A stretch of DNA of 10,942 nt from assembly GCA_051010395.1 (NCBI GenBank), contig JBPCVQ010000033.1:1-10942 (forward strand). Reading direction: 5' to 3'. This DNA is from JANQPX01 sp051010395 (GTDB taxonomy: Bacteria > Pseudomonadota > Alphaproteobacteria > Geminicoccales > Geminicoccaceae). This document shows positions 1 through 6,889 of this stretch, in pieces (the first letter of the stretch is position 1; every line of letters starts with the position of its first letter). Position numbers and translations under genes: made by a program. The notes beneath the pieces are model-generated. The model searched no databases, was not told the DNA's origin, and saw only the letters and a list, made by a program, of their open reading frames with translations.

Positions 1-284
1 GAAACGGCCCGCGCGGCGGCTTTACGGGCCGCGGCCGTGTCCGGCAACATTACGGCTGCCGCGAGCGCTGCCGAATCCGCTGCAGCCTGGAGGTCCGATT
101 TGAGGGCATAGGCCCTGGCCATATCGACCGCCAAGGCAGCCCCCGCGGTGGCGACCAGCATCACCATCGCCAGGATCGGCGCAACAGAGCCGCGCTCAGC
201 GGCGGCGATCGCCTTCAACTGTCGAGGCCGTTCGGTCTTGTTGATCGAAATGAGGTTCAGTCGCTGCACGCTCGTCACCTTCAT
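1..284 (-). CDS. TadG-like Flp pilus assembly protein, N-terminal part (truncated by window edge)
   Basis: This leftward gene runs off the left edge; 94 codons are visible. After about 30 mostly polar or basic residues comes RGSVAPILAMV, a hydrophobic segment at residues 33-53, then VDMARAY and an alanine-rich helix with LQAAADSAALAAA. That arrangement (Arg-Gly, one membrane helix, then D.aR.y..k..LQ.AaDaAALA) is the hallmark of the TadE/TadG-like N-terminal domain of Flp/Tad pilus assembly proteins. Members are inner-membrane pseudopilin-like proteins with a large periplasmic part, often a von Willebrand A domain, which would lie outside the window. The start is uncertain: an in-frame ATG lies 10 codons upstream at 314, but those codons are AT-ending, unlike the rest, so ATG 284 was preferred. 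Neither start has a good Shine-Dalgarno sequence. TadE versus TadG cannot be settled from this fragment. Confidence 0.8.
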   Translation of the reverse strand, partial: MKVTSVQRLNLISINKTERPRQLKAIAAAERGSVAPILAMVMLVATAGAALAVDMARAYALKSDLQAAADSAALAAAVMLPDTAAARKAAARAV

Positions 285-533
285 CTTTTCGAAGATAGAT
301 CCAATACTAGTCATAATTTATTGAACGATTCGTTAACGTGAGCATAGTTCGCACGAATTGCCTGTCCCCCGAAGGTTTGCCGCCATCACCGGTTTGACGC
401 CCTACCTTCCACCAACACCAAGCTAACGCCCTGGCCCGCGGCCAGTGGTCTTTGGCGTGTCATGGTTCTACGTTAGTCGCATGGACTGGCTTATTCCGAA
501 CGAACAGTCGAACTGACGGACAGGGAGAGCGTG
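285..533. other. Divergent intergenic region between the tadG-like gene and ugpB
   Basis: Promoters for both flanking genes should lie here, but no convincing -35/-10 pair was found. Visible structure is a perfect hairpin with a 6-bp stem and 3-base loop (CTGGCC-CGC-GGCCAG, 431-445) without a following T run, and a short operator-like palindrome AACGA-T-TCGTT at 324-334 in an AT-rich patch next to the leftward gene. A TGTCAT at 458-463 resembles half of a Pho box, which would suit a ugp operon, but no second half-site follows at the right spacing. The ugpB ribosome binding site AGGGAG is at 522-527. Confidence 0.4.
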
Positions 534-1850
534 ATGATGCGTAACTCGATCTTGGCGGCAGCACTTGTGAGCGTGAGTGTCTTGCCATTGGGCGCTGCCC
601 AAGCAGCGACGGAAATTCAGTGGTGGCATGCGTTCACCGGGCGGCTGGGCGAGCTTTTGGCCAAGCAGGTCGAAGATTTCAATGCCTCCCAGTCCGACTA
701 TGTCGTCGTGCAGAGCAACAAAGGTAACTATTCGGAAACCCTGAATGCCGGCATTGCCGCGTTCCGTGCTGGCGAGCAGCCGCATGTTCTGCAGGTTTTC
801 GAGGTCGGGACGGCGACCATGATGGCGGCCGAGGGCGCCATCAAACCGGTTTACGAGGTGATGGGTGAGAGCGGGCTCGACTTCGACCCGAGCGTCTACC
901 TCTCTGCGGTCACAGGCTACTATACGACGCCTGAAGGGGACATGCTCTCTCTGCCATATAATAGCTCGACGCCGGTTCTCTACATCAACAAGACGGCGCT
1001 CGAAGAGGCTGGTCTCGATGCCGAAGCGGCACCAGCGACCTGGGGCGATGTCGAGGAACTGCTGGTGGCGCTGAAAGAAGCTGGCAGTGAATGCCCGCTA
1101 ACCACGGCCTGGCAGTCCTGGGTGCATCTGGAGAATCTCAGCGCCTACCACAATGTGCCGTTCGCGACCGAGGATAACGGCTTTTCTGCGCTGAACACCG
1201 AGCTCGCCTTCAATGGCGAGGTGCAGGCGGCGCATATCGGTAAGATGGGTGAATGGTCGCAAAACGGCCTGTTCATCTACAGCGGCCGGCGCAACGAGGG
1301 CGGTGCGCGTTTCCGCTCCGGCGAATGTGCGCTCTTCACCGAAAGTTCCGCAGGCTATGCGGGTGTGAAAGCGGAGGCAGAGTTCCCGTTCTCCGTGGTC
1401 AATCTGCCTTATTGGGACAGTGTTGAGGGTGCTCCCCAGAATACCATCATCGGCGGGGCGTCACTTTGGGCGATGGCCGGCCATGAGGACGAGGAATACA
1501 AGGGCGTGGCTGCGTTCTTCAATTTCCTCTCGTCATCGGAGGTGCAGGCGCAGTGGCATCAGGACACCGGCTACATGCCCATCACATCAGAGGCCTATGA
1601 GCTCACCAAGAGCCAGGGCTTCTATGGCGAGAACCCAGGCACCGATGTCGCCATCATCCAGATGACAGGCAAGGAGCCGACCGCCAACTCCAAGGGCCTT
1701 CGTCTCGGCAGCTTCGATCAGATTCGCGCCATCATCGACGAGGAGCTGGAGGCGGTCTGGGCCGGCGACAAGGAAGCACAGGCAGCTCTCGACGACGCCG
1801 TCAGCCGCGGCAACGAACTGCTCCGACGCTTCGAACGCTCCGCAAAGTAG
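534..1850 (+). CDS. ugpB: sn-glycerol-3-phosphate ABC transporter, periplasmic substrate-binding protein UgpB
   Basis: UgpB captures sn-glycerol-3-phosphate and glycerophosphodiesters in the periplasm and delivers them to the UgpA/UgpE channel. The length (438 residues) equals that of the E. coli protein, and it can be aligned by eye over its whole length: KGNY (about 64-67), EVGTATMMA (91-99), PYNSSTPVLY (142-151), a WQSW pair (194-197, E. coli WQGW), NTIIGGASLW (304-313), WHQDTGYMPIT (342-352), KGLRLG (388-393) and GNELLRRFE near the C terminus. The aromatic and arginine residues that hold the ligand in the E. coli structure (the WxxW pair, the Tyr of GFY, the Arg of KGLRLG) all appear conserved. 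A Sec signal peptide covers about the first 25 residues, ending AAQA. Start: GTG ATG ATG in tandem at 531, 534 and 537; AGGGAG at 522-527 best fits one of the ATGs. First gene of the ugpB-ugpA-ugpE set. Confidence 0.95.
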   Translation: MMRNSILAAALVSVSVLPLGAAQAATEIQWWHAFTGRLGELLAKQVEDFNASQSDYVVVQSNKGNYSETLNAGIAAFRAGEQPHVLQVFEVGTATMMAAEGAIKPVYEVMGESGLDFDPSVYLSAVTGYYTTPEGDMLSLPYNSSTPVLYINKTALEEAGLDAEAAPATWGDVEELLVALKEAGSECPLTTAWQSWVHLENLSAYHNVPFATEDNGFSALNTELAFNGEVQAAHIGKMGEWSQNGLFIYSGRRNEGGARFRSGECALFTESSAGYAGVKAEAEFPFSVVNLPYWDSVEGAPQNTIIGGASLWAMAGHEDEEYKGVAAFFNFLSSSEVQAQWHQDTGYMPITSEAYELTKSQGFYGENPGTDVAIIQMTGKEPTANSKGLRLGSFDQIRAIIDEELEAVWAGDKEAQAALDDAVSRGNELLRRFERSAK

Positions 1851-1860
1851 TTTTTTCGAC

Positions 1861-1898
1861 CTGACGGTGGAGTCCGGGTTTCGGGGCTCCGCCGTCAG
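1861..1898 (+). other. Strong intercistronic stem-loop after ugpB
   Basis: CTGACGGTGGAGTCC (1861-1875) pairs with GGGCTCCGCCGTCAG (1884-1898) as a 15-bp stem with two G-U pairs and an 8-base loop. It begins 10 bases after the ugpB stop. No T run follows (the T6 at 1851-1856 lies before the stem), so it is not a classical intrinsic terminator for rightward transcription. Its position between a binding-protein gene and its permease genes matches hairpins elsewhere that protect the upstream message from 3' exonucleases or give partial termination, so that binding protein is made in excess. That role is inference. Confidence 0.6.
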
Positions 1899-1993
1899 CC
1901 CAAATGTCGAAGAAAGCCAGCTGCCCGCAAACCGTTGATCCAAGGGCGCGTTCGTGGCAAGCGTTCGAAAGTCGATGAGGTGGTCACACCACA

Positions 1994-2875
1994 ATGGAAA
2001 AGAGGGTCTTTTTTCAGAATAGGACGTTGCCTTATCTGCTTGTCCTGCCGCAGCTGGTCATCACCGCCGTCTTCTTTCTCTGGCCGGCGAGCCAGGCGAT
2101 CTACCAGTCCTTCCTGATCGCCGATCCGTTCGGCCTCGGCAGCCAGTTTGTCTGGTTCGAGAACTTTTCCTACGTCCTCGCCGACCCTTATTATCTCGAA
2201 GCCCTTTGGGTTACCGCTGTCTTCAGTTTTTCGGTCACCGTCCTTTCGATGAGCCTGGCCTTGCTGCTGGCGGTCCTTGCCGATGGTGTGGTCAAAGGCG
2301 CCACCGGCTACAGGACGCTGGTGATCTGGCCCTATGCCGTTGCACCCGCGATCGCCGGCGTCATGTGGCTCTTTCTCTTCAACCCGTCGATCGGACTGAT
2401 CGCCTATGCACTGAAGGGCTTAGGCTATCGCTGGAACCATGTGCTCAATGGCGGCGAGGCGATGCTCCTGGTGGTGATCGCCGCCTCCTGGAAGCAGATT
2501 TCTTACAACTTCCTCTTCTTCCTTGCCGGCCTGCAGTCCATCCCCAAGGGCGTGGTCGAAGCGGCCGCGCTCGATGGCGCCGGCCCCTGGCAGCGTTTTT
2601 GGAAAATCATTTTTCCGTTACTCTCACCCACCACATTCTTCCTCCTGGTGGTCAACCTCGTCTACGCCTTCTTCGAGACCTTCGGCATCATCCACACCGT
2701 CACTTCTGGCGGCCCCGGACGCTCGACCAACATCCTCGTCTACAAGGTCTACGCCGACGGTTTCGTCGGCCAGGACCTCGGCGCCTCGGCTGCCCAATCC
2801 GTGCTCCTGATGTTTATCGTCATCGCCCTGACAGTCGTTCAGTTCAGATATATCGAGCGTAGAGTGCATTACTGA
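1994..2875 (+). CDS. ugpA: sn-glycerol-3-phosphate ABC transporter permease UgpA
   Basis: Inner-membrane permease of the Ugp importer, expected to pair with UgpE to form the channel. At 293 residues it is close to E. coli UgpA (about 295) and colinear with it: LPYLLVLPQL at 12-21, DPFGLGSQFV at 44-53, PYAVAPAIAGVMWLFLFNP (113-131), SWKQISYNFLFF (165-176), and the C-terminal AAQSVLLMF...LTVVQFRYIE (266-288). Six hydrophobic segments are visible. The cytoplasmic EAA loop that docks on the ATPase is intact: EAAALDGAGPWQRFWKIIFP, starting at 189. Start: ATG 1994, preceded by AGGTGG at 1978-1983, spacing about 10. It lies 143 bases after ugpB, across the stem-loop, and 103 bases before ugpE; the latter gap is larger than usual for two permease genes of one transporter. 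Confidence 0.95.
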   Translation: MEKRVFFQNRTLPYLLVLPQLVITAVFFLWPASQAIYQSFLIADPFGLGSQFVWFENFSYVLADPYYLEALWVTAVFSFSVTVLSMSLALLLAVLADGVVKGATGYRTLVIWPYAVAPAIAGVMWLFLFNPSIGLIAYALKGLGYRWNHVLNGGEAMLLVVIAASWKQISYNFLFFLAGLQSIPKGVVEAAALDGAGPWQRFWKIIFPLLSPTTFFLLVVNLVYAFFETFGIIHTVTSGGPGRSTNILVYKVYADGFVGQDLGASAAQSVLLMFIVIALTVVQFRYIERRVHY

Positions 2876-2910
2876 TGCGATCAGTTCGTTTACTTGCCAG
2901 CGTACAATGC

Positions 2911-2941
2911 CGAGGCGGTCATTCGCTTGGTGACAGCCTTG
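2911..2941 (+). other. Possible stem-loop in the ugpA-ugpE spacer
   Basis: CGAGGCGGTCA (2911-2921) can pair with TGACAGCCTTG (2931-2941) over 11 positions with one mismatch and one G-U pair, closing a 9-base loop. It sits about 20 bases before the ugpE ribosome-binding hairpin. No other gene is evident in the 103-base gap. Significance is uncertain; compensatory changes in relatives would be needed to believe it. Confidence 0.25.
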
Positions 2942-2963
2942 CCGTCAGGACCGCGACAGCGTT

Positions 2964-2978
2964 TAGGAGCTACTCCTA
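2964..2978 (+). promoter_or_regulatory. ugpE ribosome binding site inside a perfect short hairpin
   Basis: The ugpE Shine-Dalgarno sequence AGGAG (2965-2969) lies in the left arm of TAGGAG-CTA-CTCCTA, a perfect 6-bp stem with a 3-base loop that ends one base before the GTG start at 2979. Folding would hide the ribosome binding site, so the element could damp ugpE translation or make it depend on ribosomes arriving from upstream. The TAG at 2964-2966 is also in frame with ugpE and stops any longer reading frame, which fixes GTG 2979 as the furthest upstream start. Sequence and pairing are seen directly; a regulatory effect is inferred. Confidence 0.5.
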
Positions 2979-3815
2979 GTGGTCGGCGAATCAGGTTGGC
3001 GGACCTGGGTGACGCACGCGATTTTGCTGATCGGCATCGCGATTGTGCTTTTTCCGATCTATCTGACCTTCATCGCGTCGACCGTGACTAATCGGGATAT
3101 CGTGCAACCGCCGCTGCCGCTGCTGCCGGGGCCGCATTTCATCCAGAACTATGGGGACGCGCTTCTGGCGGGTGTTAACGTCCCGGTGTGGCGGATGCTG
3201 TTCAACAGTATGGTGATGGCTGGTGGCATCGCGATCGGTAAGATCGTGATCTCCTTTCTCTCGGCCTTCGCCATCGTCTATTTCCGATTTCCCTTCAGAC
3301 AGCTCTGCTTCTGGACAATCTTCATCACGCTGATGCTGCCGGTCGAGGTGCGGATCGTTCCGACCTACGAAATCGCGGCCAATCTCGGTCTCTTGAACAG
3401 CTATGCGGGGTTGATCCTGCCATTGATCGCATCCGCTACTGCGACCTTCCTGTTTCGCCAGTTCTTCATGACCGTGCCGGACGAGCTGGTCGAGGCGGCG
3501 CGCATCGACGGGGCCGGGCCGATGCGCTTCATGTGGAGCATTTTGCTCCCCATCTCCCGCACCAACATCGCGGCCCTCTTCGTCATCCTCTTCATCTATG
3601 GCTGGAATCAGTATCTCTGGCCGCTCCTGATCACCACCGATCCCTCGATGAACACCATCGTGATGGGCATCAAGCAAATGCTGCCGACGGCGGATGACTG
3701 GGGTAACTGGCCTGTCACCATGGCGACCGCCGTGCTGGCCATGGTCCCGCCGATTATCGTGGTGGTAGCCATGCAGCGCCTCTTTATCAAAGGCCTGGTC
3801 GAAAGCGATAAATAG
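2979..3815 (+). CDS. ugpE: sn-glycerol-3-phosphate ABC transporter permease UgpE
   Basis: Second inner-membrane permease of the Ugp importer. At 278 residues it matches E. coli UgpE (281) throughout: an N-terminal membrane segment with LLIGIAIVLFPIY, WRMLFNSMVMA, KIVISFLSAFAIVYFRFPFR, FITLMLPVEVRIVPTYE, SYAGLILPLIASATATFLFR, a late FIYGWNQYLWPLLITTD, and a C-terminal MQRLFIKGLVESDK. The EAA docking loop is present as ELVEAARIDGAGPMRFM (about residues 169-185). The start is GTG, supported by AGGAG nine bases upstream and by an in-frame stop 15 bases upstream. Normally ugpC, the ATP-binding subunit, follows this gene; here the next gene is an alpha/beta-hydrolase, so the importer must borrow its ATPase from elsewhere in the genome. 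Confidence 0.95.
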   Translation: MVGESGWRTWVTHAILLIGIAIVLFPIYLTFIASTVTNRDIVQPPLPLLPGPHFIQNYGDALLAGVNVPVWRMLFNSMVMAGGIAIGKIVISFLSAFAIVYFRFPFRQLCFWTIFITLMLPVEVRIVPTYEIAANLGLLNSYAGLILPLIASATATFLFRQFFMTVPDELVEAARIDGAGPMRFMWSILLPISRTNIAALFVILFIYGWNQYLWPLLITTDPSMNTIVMGIKQMLPTADDWGNWPVTMATAVLAMVPPIIVVVAMQRLFIKGLVESDK

Positions 3816-3842
3816 ACGTACCGATGATCCGCAACAGTGGCT

Positions 3843-3857
3843 TGCGGCTCTGCCGCA
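3843..3857 (+). other. Short GC-rich hairpin between ugpE and the hydrolase gene
   Basis: TGCGGC-TCT-GCCGCA is a perfect 6-bp stem with a 3-base loop, 27 bases after the ugpE stop and about 20 bases before the next start. No T run follows, so termination is doubtful; it could be an attenuator or chance. Confidence 0.3.
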
Positions 3858-3876
3858 TCGACGATATGCCAGAGTG

Positions 3877-4671
3877 ATGAGCGCACAGCAATCATCCTCT
3901 ACGGTCGAGCTTTCCGGACAGCAATACGGTGAGGTCGGTACGCCGATCGTCATCCTTCACGGCCTGCTCGGTTCGAACCGAAACTGGACCAGTATCGCCA
4001 AGCGACTGGCTCAAAAGTACAAGGTCGTGGCCCTCGATCTCCGCAACCACGGCAGCTCGCCCTGGGCGGACGCCATGTCCTACTCGCTGATGGCGGCCGA
4101 TGTTCGTGCTTATATCGAGCAGAACGCGCTCGGTCCGGTGACCGTGATCGGTCACAGCATGGGCGGCAAGACAGCCATGCGGCTGGCGCTGGATGCGCCG
4201 TCGCTCGTGGAGCGGCTGGTGGTCGTCGATATCGCGCCTGTCGATTACGACCACAGTACGGGCGAGTATGTCGAGGCGCTGCGCGCACTCGATCTTGACG
4301 GTGTGGGCAGTCGGAACACCCTGGATGAGCGTTTGGTGGAAAGTGTTTCGGAACCAGCGATTCGTGCCTTTCTCTTGCAGAATCTGGTTCGCCAGAACGA
4401 GGGGTTCACATGGAGGGCCAATCTCGATGTCTTGTCGAAGGCCATGCCATCGCTGATGGCTTTTCCGACCGGCGAGCACGATCGTTATCGTGGTCCAGCC
4501 CTCTTTCTCTCAGGCGCTTCTTCCAATTATGTGACGTCCTCCCAAAAGCCGGCCATCGAGCGTCTTTTCGAGAAGGCGGATCTTCGGGTGATCGCCGATG
4601 CCGGTCATTGGGTGCATGCCGAACAACCCACCGCCTTTTTGGCGCACCTCCAGCATTTTCTCGAAGGCTGA
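3877..4671 (+). CDS. alpha/beta-hydrolase, YbfF-type esterase
   Basis: A complete cytoplasmic alpha/beta-hydrolase of 264 residues with no signal peptide. The oxyanion-hole strand is VILHGLLGSNRNW (about 26-38), the nucleophile elbow is GHSMGGK with Ser at about 94, and the catalytic His lies in GHWVHAE at about 244. VVALDLRNHGSSP, VVVDIAPVDY and ALFLSGASSNYV match the pattern of E. coli esterase YbfF and its relatives, which act on short acyl esters and thioesters; the natural substrate is generally unknown. Two possible starts, GTG 3874 and ATG 3877, stand in tandem; ATG was chosen although no clear Shine-Dalgarno sequence precedes either. It lies 61 bases after ugpE on the same strand, so co-transcription is possible. 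A role in releasing glycerophosphodiesters for Ugp would be guesswork. Confidence 0.88.
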   Translation: MSAQQSSSTVELSGQQYGEVGTPIVILHGLLGSNRNWTSIAKRLAQKYKVVALDLRNHGSSPWADAMSYSLMAADVRAYIEQNALGPVTVIGHSMGGKTAMRLALDAPSLVERLVVVDIAPVDYDHSTGEYVEALRALDLDGVGSRNTLDERLVESVSEPAIRAFLLQNLVRQNEGFTWRANLDVLSKAMPSLMAFPTGEHDRYRGPALFLSGASSNYVTSSQKPAIERLFEKADLRVIADAGHWVHAEQPTAFLAHLQHFLEG

Positions 4672-4804
4672 GCCTTCTCTCTTGTTCTCATTCATGCTTG
4701 TCAGATTGAGGGCGTGGAGCCGCATGAACGCGGCTGGGGGTTGAAATGGCGGAAACTTTCCTGAAAGTGTTGCCGCTCCCTATCTTGGGGGCGAGGAGGT
4801 TACG
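4672..4804 (+). other. Spacer with hairpin and strong ribosome binding site before the b561-YceI gene
   Basis: AGCCGC (4718-4723) and GCGGCT (4730-4735) form a perfect 6-bp stem with a 6-base loop. GCGGAAACTTTC near 4750 can pair imperfectly with GAAAGTGTTGCCGC just downstream. GAGGAGG at 4793-4799 is an excellent Shine-Dalgarno sequence five bases before the TTG at 4805 and decides that start. No convincing -35/-10 pair was found, and no T-tailed terminator ends the hydrolase transcript. Confidence 0.45.
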
Positions 4805-6019
4805 TTGATCGATGCATCAAGCCAGGGCTATGGTGGCATTGCCCGTGTGTTTCACTGGCTCACCGCCTTACTGATTCTGGCGCTGTTTGCGCTCGGTTGG
4901 TACATGACCGATCTGGAGCCAAGCGACCCCAGCACGTTTAACCTCTATCAGATCCACAAATCGATCGGCGTCACCGTCTTCACCCTGGCGCTCCTGCGCC
5001 TTGCATGGCGGCTGACCCACAAAGCGCCACCCTGGCCCGAGCACATGGCTACATGGGAGCGTTTCGCCGCTACGGGCGCCCATTGGGCGCTTTACGGTCT
5101 CATTCTGCTGCAGCCGTTGCTCGGCGTTCTGCAGTCGAATGCCGCAAATTTCCCGATCGTGTTCTGGGGGCATTTCGAGCTTCCGGCACTGATCGGTCCG
5201 AGCGAGACGCTCGACTATGTTCTAAAGCAGCTGCACCACCTGCTGGCCAATGCGCTCGCCGGCCTGGTTCTCCTCCATGTTGGTGCCGCTCTTCGCCATC
5301 ACATCCAGCTGAAGGATAGTGTTCTCCGCAACATGCTGCCTTCAGCCACGATGGGCATCGGCGTGGTCGCGCTCACGCTCGCTTTCGTGGTGCCGCCGTT
5401 TCTTTTGATGGGACAATTGAAACCGTCGACGACCGCAGGGGAGGGCGATGATGTGAAAGCCGGCGCTCCTGCAACCGAAGCCACCGATGATTTCGAGCCG
5501 GTTGGCGTGCTCTGGTCGATCGAGGAGGACTCGAAGCTTGGCTTCATCGCCCTTCAGCAGGGATCGGCCGTGGAAGGAAGTTTCGATAGTTTCGATGCCA
5601 AGATTGTTTTCGATCCCGATGATCTCGAAAACAGTCAGATCAAGGTCGACATCGACGTCACCAGCATCACCACTGGCCACAGTGACCGCGATCAGACGCT
5701 GAATTCGGCGTCCTTCTTCGATACCAACACCTGGCCGTCCGCCGCATTCGTGAGCCGGGGCATCACTGCAATAGGTGATGGATCTTACGAAGCTGCAGGT
5801 ACGCTCGCCATGCGCGATGTCGTGAAAGACGTCGTCCTCGCCTTCACGCTGGTGATCGAGAAGGACCCGGCAGGCAGCGGCCAGTTGAAAGCCCATGCCA
5901 AGGGCGAGCTGCCGATCAAGCGGTTGGACTACGGCATAGGGCAGGGGGACTGGGCATCAACGGGGACGGTCGCCGACGAGGTAACCATCACCGTCGACAT
6001 CAAAGCTACTCGGCCCTGA
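4805..6019 (+). CDS. Cytochrome b561 membrane domain fused to periplasmic YceI domain
   Basis: A 404-residue two-domain protein. Residues 1-205 form a diheme cytochrome b561 of the bacterial CybB/YceJ type: about five hydrophobic stretches, with candidate heme-ligating histidines in RVFHWLTA (H17), YQIHKSIG (H51), QLHHLLAN (H144/H145) and LVLLHVGA (H158). A polar linker (about 206-230) leads to a YceI lipocalin-like domain (233-404), recognised by KLGFIAL...VEGSFDSFDAKIVFDP, the GHSDRDQTLNSASFFDTNTW block (291-310, family pattern R...L.S.dFFd...yP), LAMRDVVKDVVL and RLDYGIGQGDWA. YceI proteins bind polyisoprenoids such as ubiquinone-8, so the protein may pass electrons between the quinone pool and a lipid bound in the periplasm. 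In E. coli the two domains are adjacent genes, yceJ and yceI. The start is TTG, chosen because GAGGAGG lies five bases upstream and the family N terminus follows directly. Confidence 0.9.
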   Translation: MIDASSQGYGGIARVFHWLTALLILALFALGWYMTDLEPSDPSTFNLYQIHKSIGVTVFTLALLRLAWRLTHKAPPWPEHMATWERFAATGAHWALYGLILLQPLLGVLQSNAANFPIVFWGHFELPALIGPSETLDYVLKQLHHLLANALAGLVLLHVGAALRHHIQLKDSVLRNMLPSATMGIGVVALTLAFVVPPFLLMGQLKPSTTAGEGDDVKAGAPATEATDDFEPVGVLWSIEEDSKLGFIALQQGSAVEGSFDSFDAKIVFDPDDLENSQIKVDIDVTSITTGHSDRDQTLNSASFFDTNTWPSAAFVSRGITAIGDGSYEAAGTLAMRDVVKDVVLAFTLVIEKDPAGSGQLKAHAKGELPIKRLDYGIGQGDWASTGTVADEVTITVDIKATRP

Positions 6020-6129
6020 CTGGACCCGACGGTGTCAAAGGGGATCGTCTGCTCACCAAGTGACATTTACCCAGCAAGCAGCAATGCCAGTAACGGCCGC
6101 CGATAGTACCCGACGGAGCGAGGTCCAGT
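6019..6129. repeat. Cluster of short direct and inverted repeats between convergent genes
   Basis: The region between the b561-YceI stop and the end of the alaX-like gene contains a perfect 8-base inverted repeat, ACTGGACC (6019-6026) and GGTCCAGT (6122-6129); a 9-base direct repeat ACCCGACGG (6024-6032 and 6108-6116); and an 8-base direct repeat CCAGTAAC (6087-6094 and 6125-6132). The direct ACCCGACGG copies flank 75 bases and could be a target-site duplication around a decayed insertion, but no terminal inverted repeats lie just inside them. No transposase was recognised. A chance origin is possible. Confidence 0.35.
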
Positions 6130-6136
6130 AACCGCT

Positions 6137-6151
6137 GCCACGCGTCGTGGC
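6137..6151 (-). other. Small hairpin at the alaX stop codon
   Basis: GCCACG-CGT-CGTGGC is a perfect 6-bp stem with a 3-base loop, touching the last base of the leftward gene's stop codon. No T run follows on either strand. It may help end the leftward transcript but does not qualify as a classical terminator. Confidence 0.3.
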
Positions 6152-6861
6152 TAGTCGACGAGGGTGAGGTGGATACGGCGGTTGTGGCGGCCTTTGCTTT
6201 CGATCTTGCCGACAGTAACGCCCCCGATTTCGCCGGTGCTGCGCACATGGGTGCCGCCGCAGACCTGCAGATCGATGCCCTCAATGTCCACGAGCCTGAT
6301 CTTGCCGTCGACCACCGGTGGCTTGACGTTCATGGTGCGTACCAGTTCCGGGCGCCGCCTGATCTCGTCGGCATCGACCCACTCCTCGCGGATCGTGCGA
6401 TCTTCGGCGATCCACTCCTCGATTTTCTCGCCGATCTCAGTCTTGTCGAGCTTGATGCTCTTCACGTCGAAATCGAGTCGGCTCTTATGCTCGCCCACCT
6501 GGCCACCTGAAACCGGCTGCTGGACTGCAGCGCAGAGAAGATGAAGGGCCGAGTGCATGCGCATCAGCCGATGGCGCCTTGGCCAGTAGACTTCCGCGAT
6601 CAGGCGTGTGCCGACATCCGGGCGCGGCGCCCTTTCCGAAACACGATGCACCACATCGAAACCGTCCGGGCCCTTGATCGTGTCCACCACGTCGAGCGAG
6701 CTGCCGTCGGACAGAAGCAGCCGCCCCCGATCGCCGGGCTGACCACCACCCGTTGGAAAGAAAACGGTGCGGTCCAGGCGAAGGCCAACATCGCCGACGG
6801 CGATGATCTGGGCGTCGCAACGGCGGGCGTAGGCGTCTTGGCGGAACAGTTCGATGGTCAT
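6151..6861 (-). CDS. alaX: AlaX-type alanyl-tRNA editing hydrolase
   Basis: A stand-alone protein of about 236 residues related to the editing domain of alanyl-tRNA synthetase. Such proteins hydrolyse Ser (or Gly) mischarged on tRNA-Ala in the cytoplasm. The zinc-site motifs are complete: HSALH (HxxxH, about residues 103-107 from this start) and CGGTH (CxxxH, about 201-205). Upstream is the glycine-rich loop FFPTGGGQPGDRG (about 34-46), which marks the AlaX-M/L type rather than the short AlaX-S type. No synthetase catalytic domain is present. Starts at 6870 (TTG), 6867 (ATG) and 6861 (ATG) are in frame; 6861 gives the family-like N terminus MTIELFRQDAY, but none has a strong Shine-Dalgarno sequence. 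It lies about 20-30 bases after ribA on the same strand, probably in one operon. Strict amino-acid specificity cannot be told from the sequence. Confidence 0.9.
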   Translation of the reverse strand: MTIELFRQDAYARRCDAQIIAVGDVGLRLDRTVFFPTGGGQPGDRGRLLLSDGSSLDVVDTIKGPDGFDVVHRVSERAPRPDVGTRLIAEVYWPRRHRLMRMHSALHLLCAAVQQPVSGGQVGEHKSRLDFDVKSIKLDKTEIGEKIEEWIAEDRTIREEWVDADEIRRRPELVRTMNVKPPVVDGKIRLVDIEGIDLQVCGGTHVRSTGEIGGVTVGKIESKGRHNRRIHLTLVD

Positions 6862-6889
6862 GTGCATCAAGCAGTTGTTTCTTTATGGT

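Noticed and set aside
440..490. Pho box upstream of ugpB
   Set aside because: Only one half-site-like TGTCAT is visible, with no second copy at 11-base periodicity; phosphate control is plausible from ugp biology but not shown by this sequence.
2991..3953. Long open frame on the reverse strand opposite ugpE and the hydrolase start
   Set aside because: It is antisense to well-recognised proteins, has charged low-complexity His/Asp/Arg-rich translation and no known motif; it is a by-product of high GC.
6033..6107. Insertion sequence flanked by ACCCGACGG target duplication
   Set aside because: No terminal inverted repeats sit inside the direct repeats and there is no transposase; kept only as a repeat cluster.
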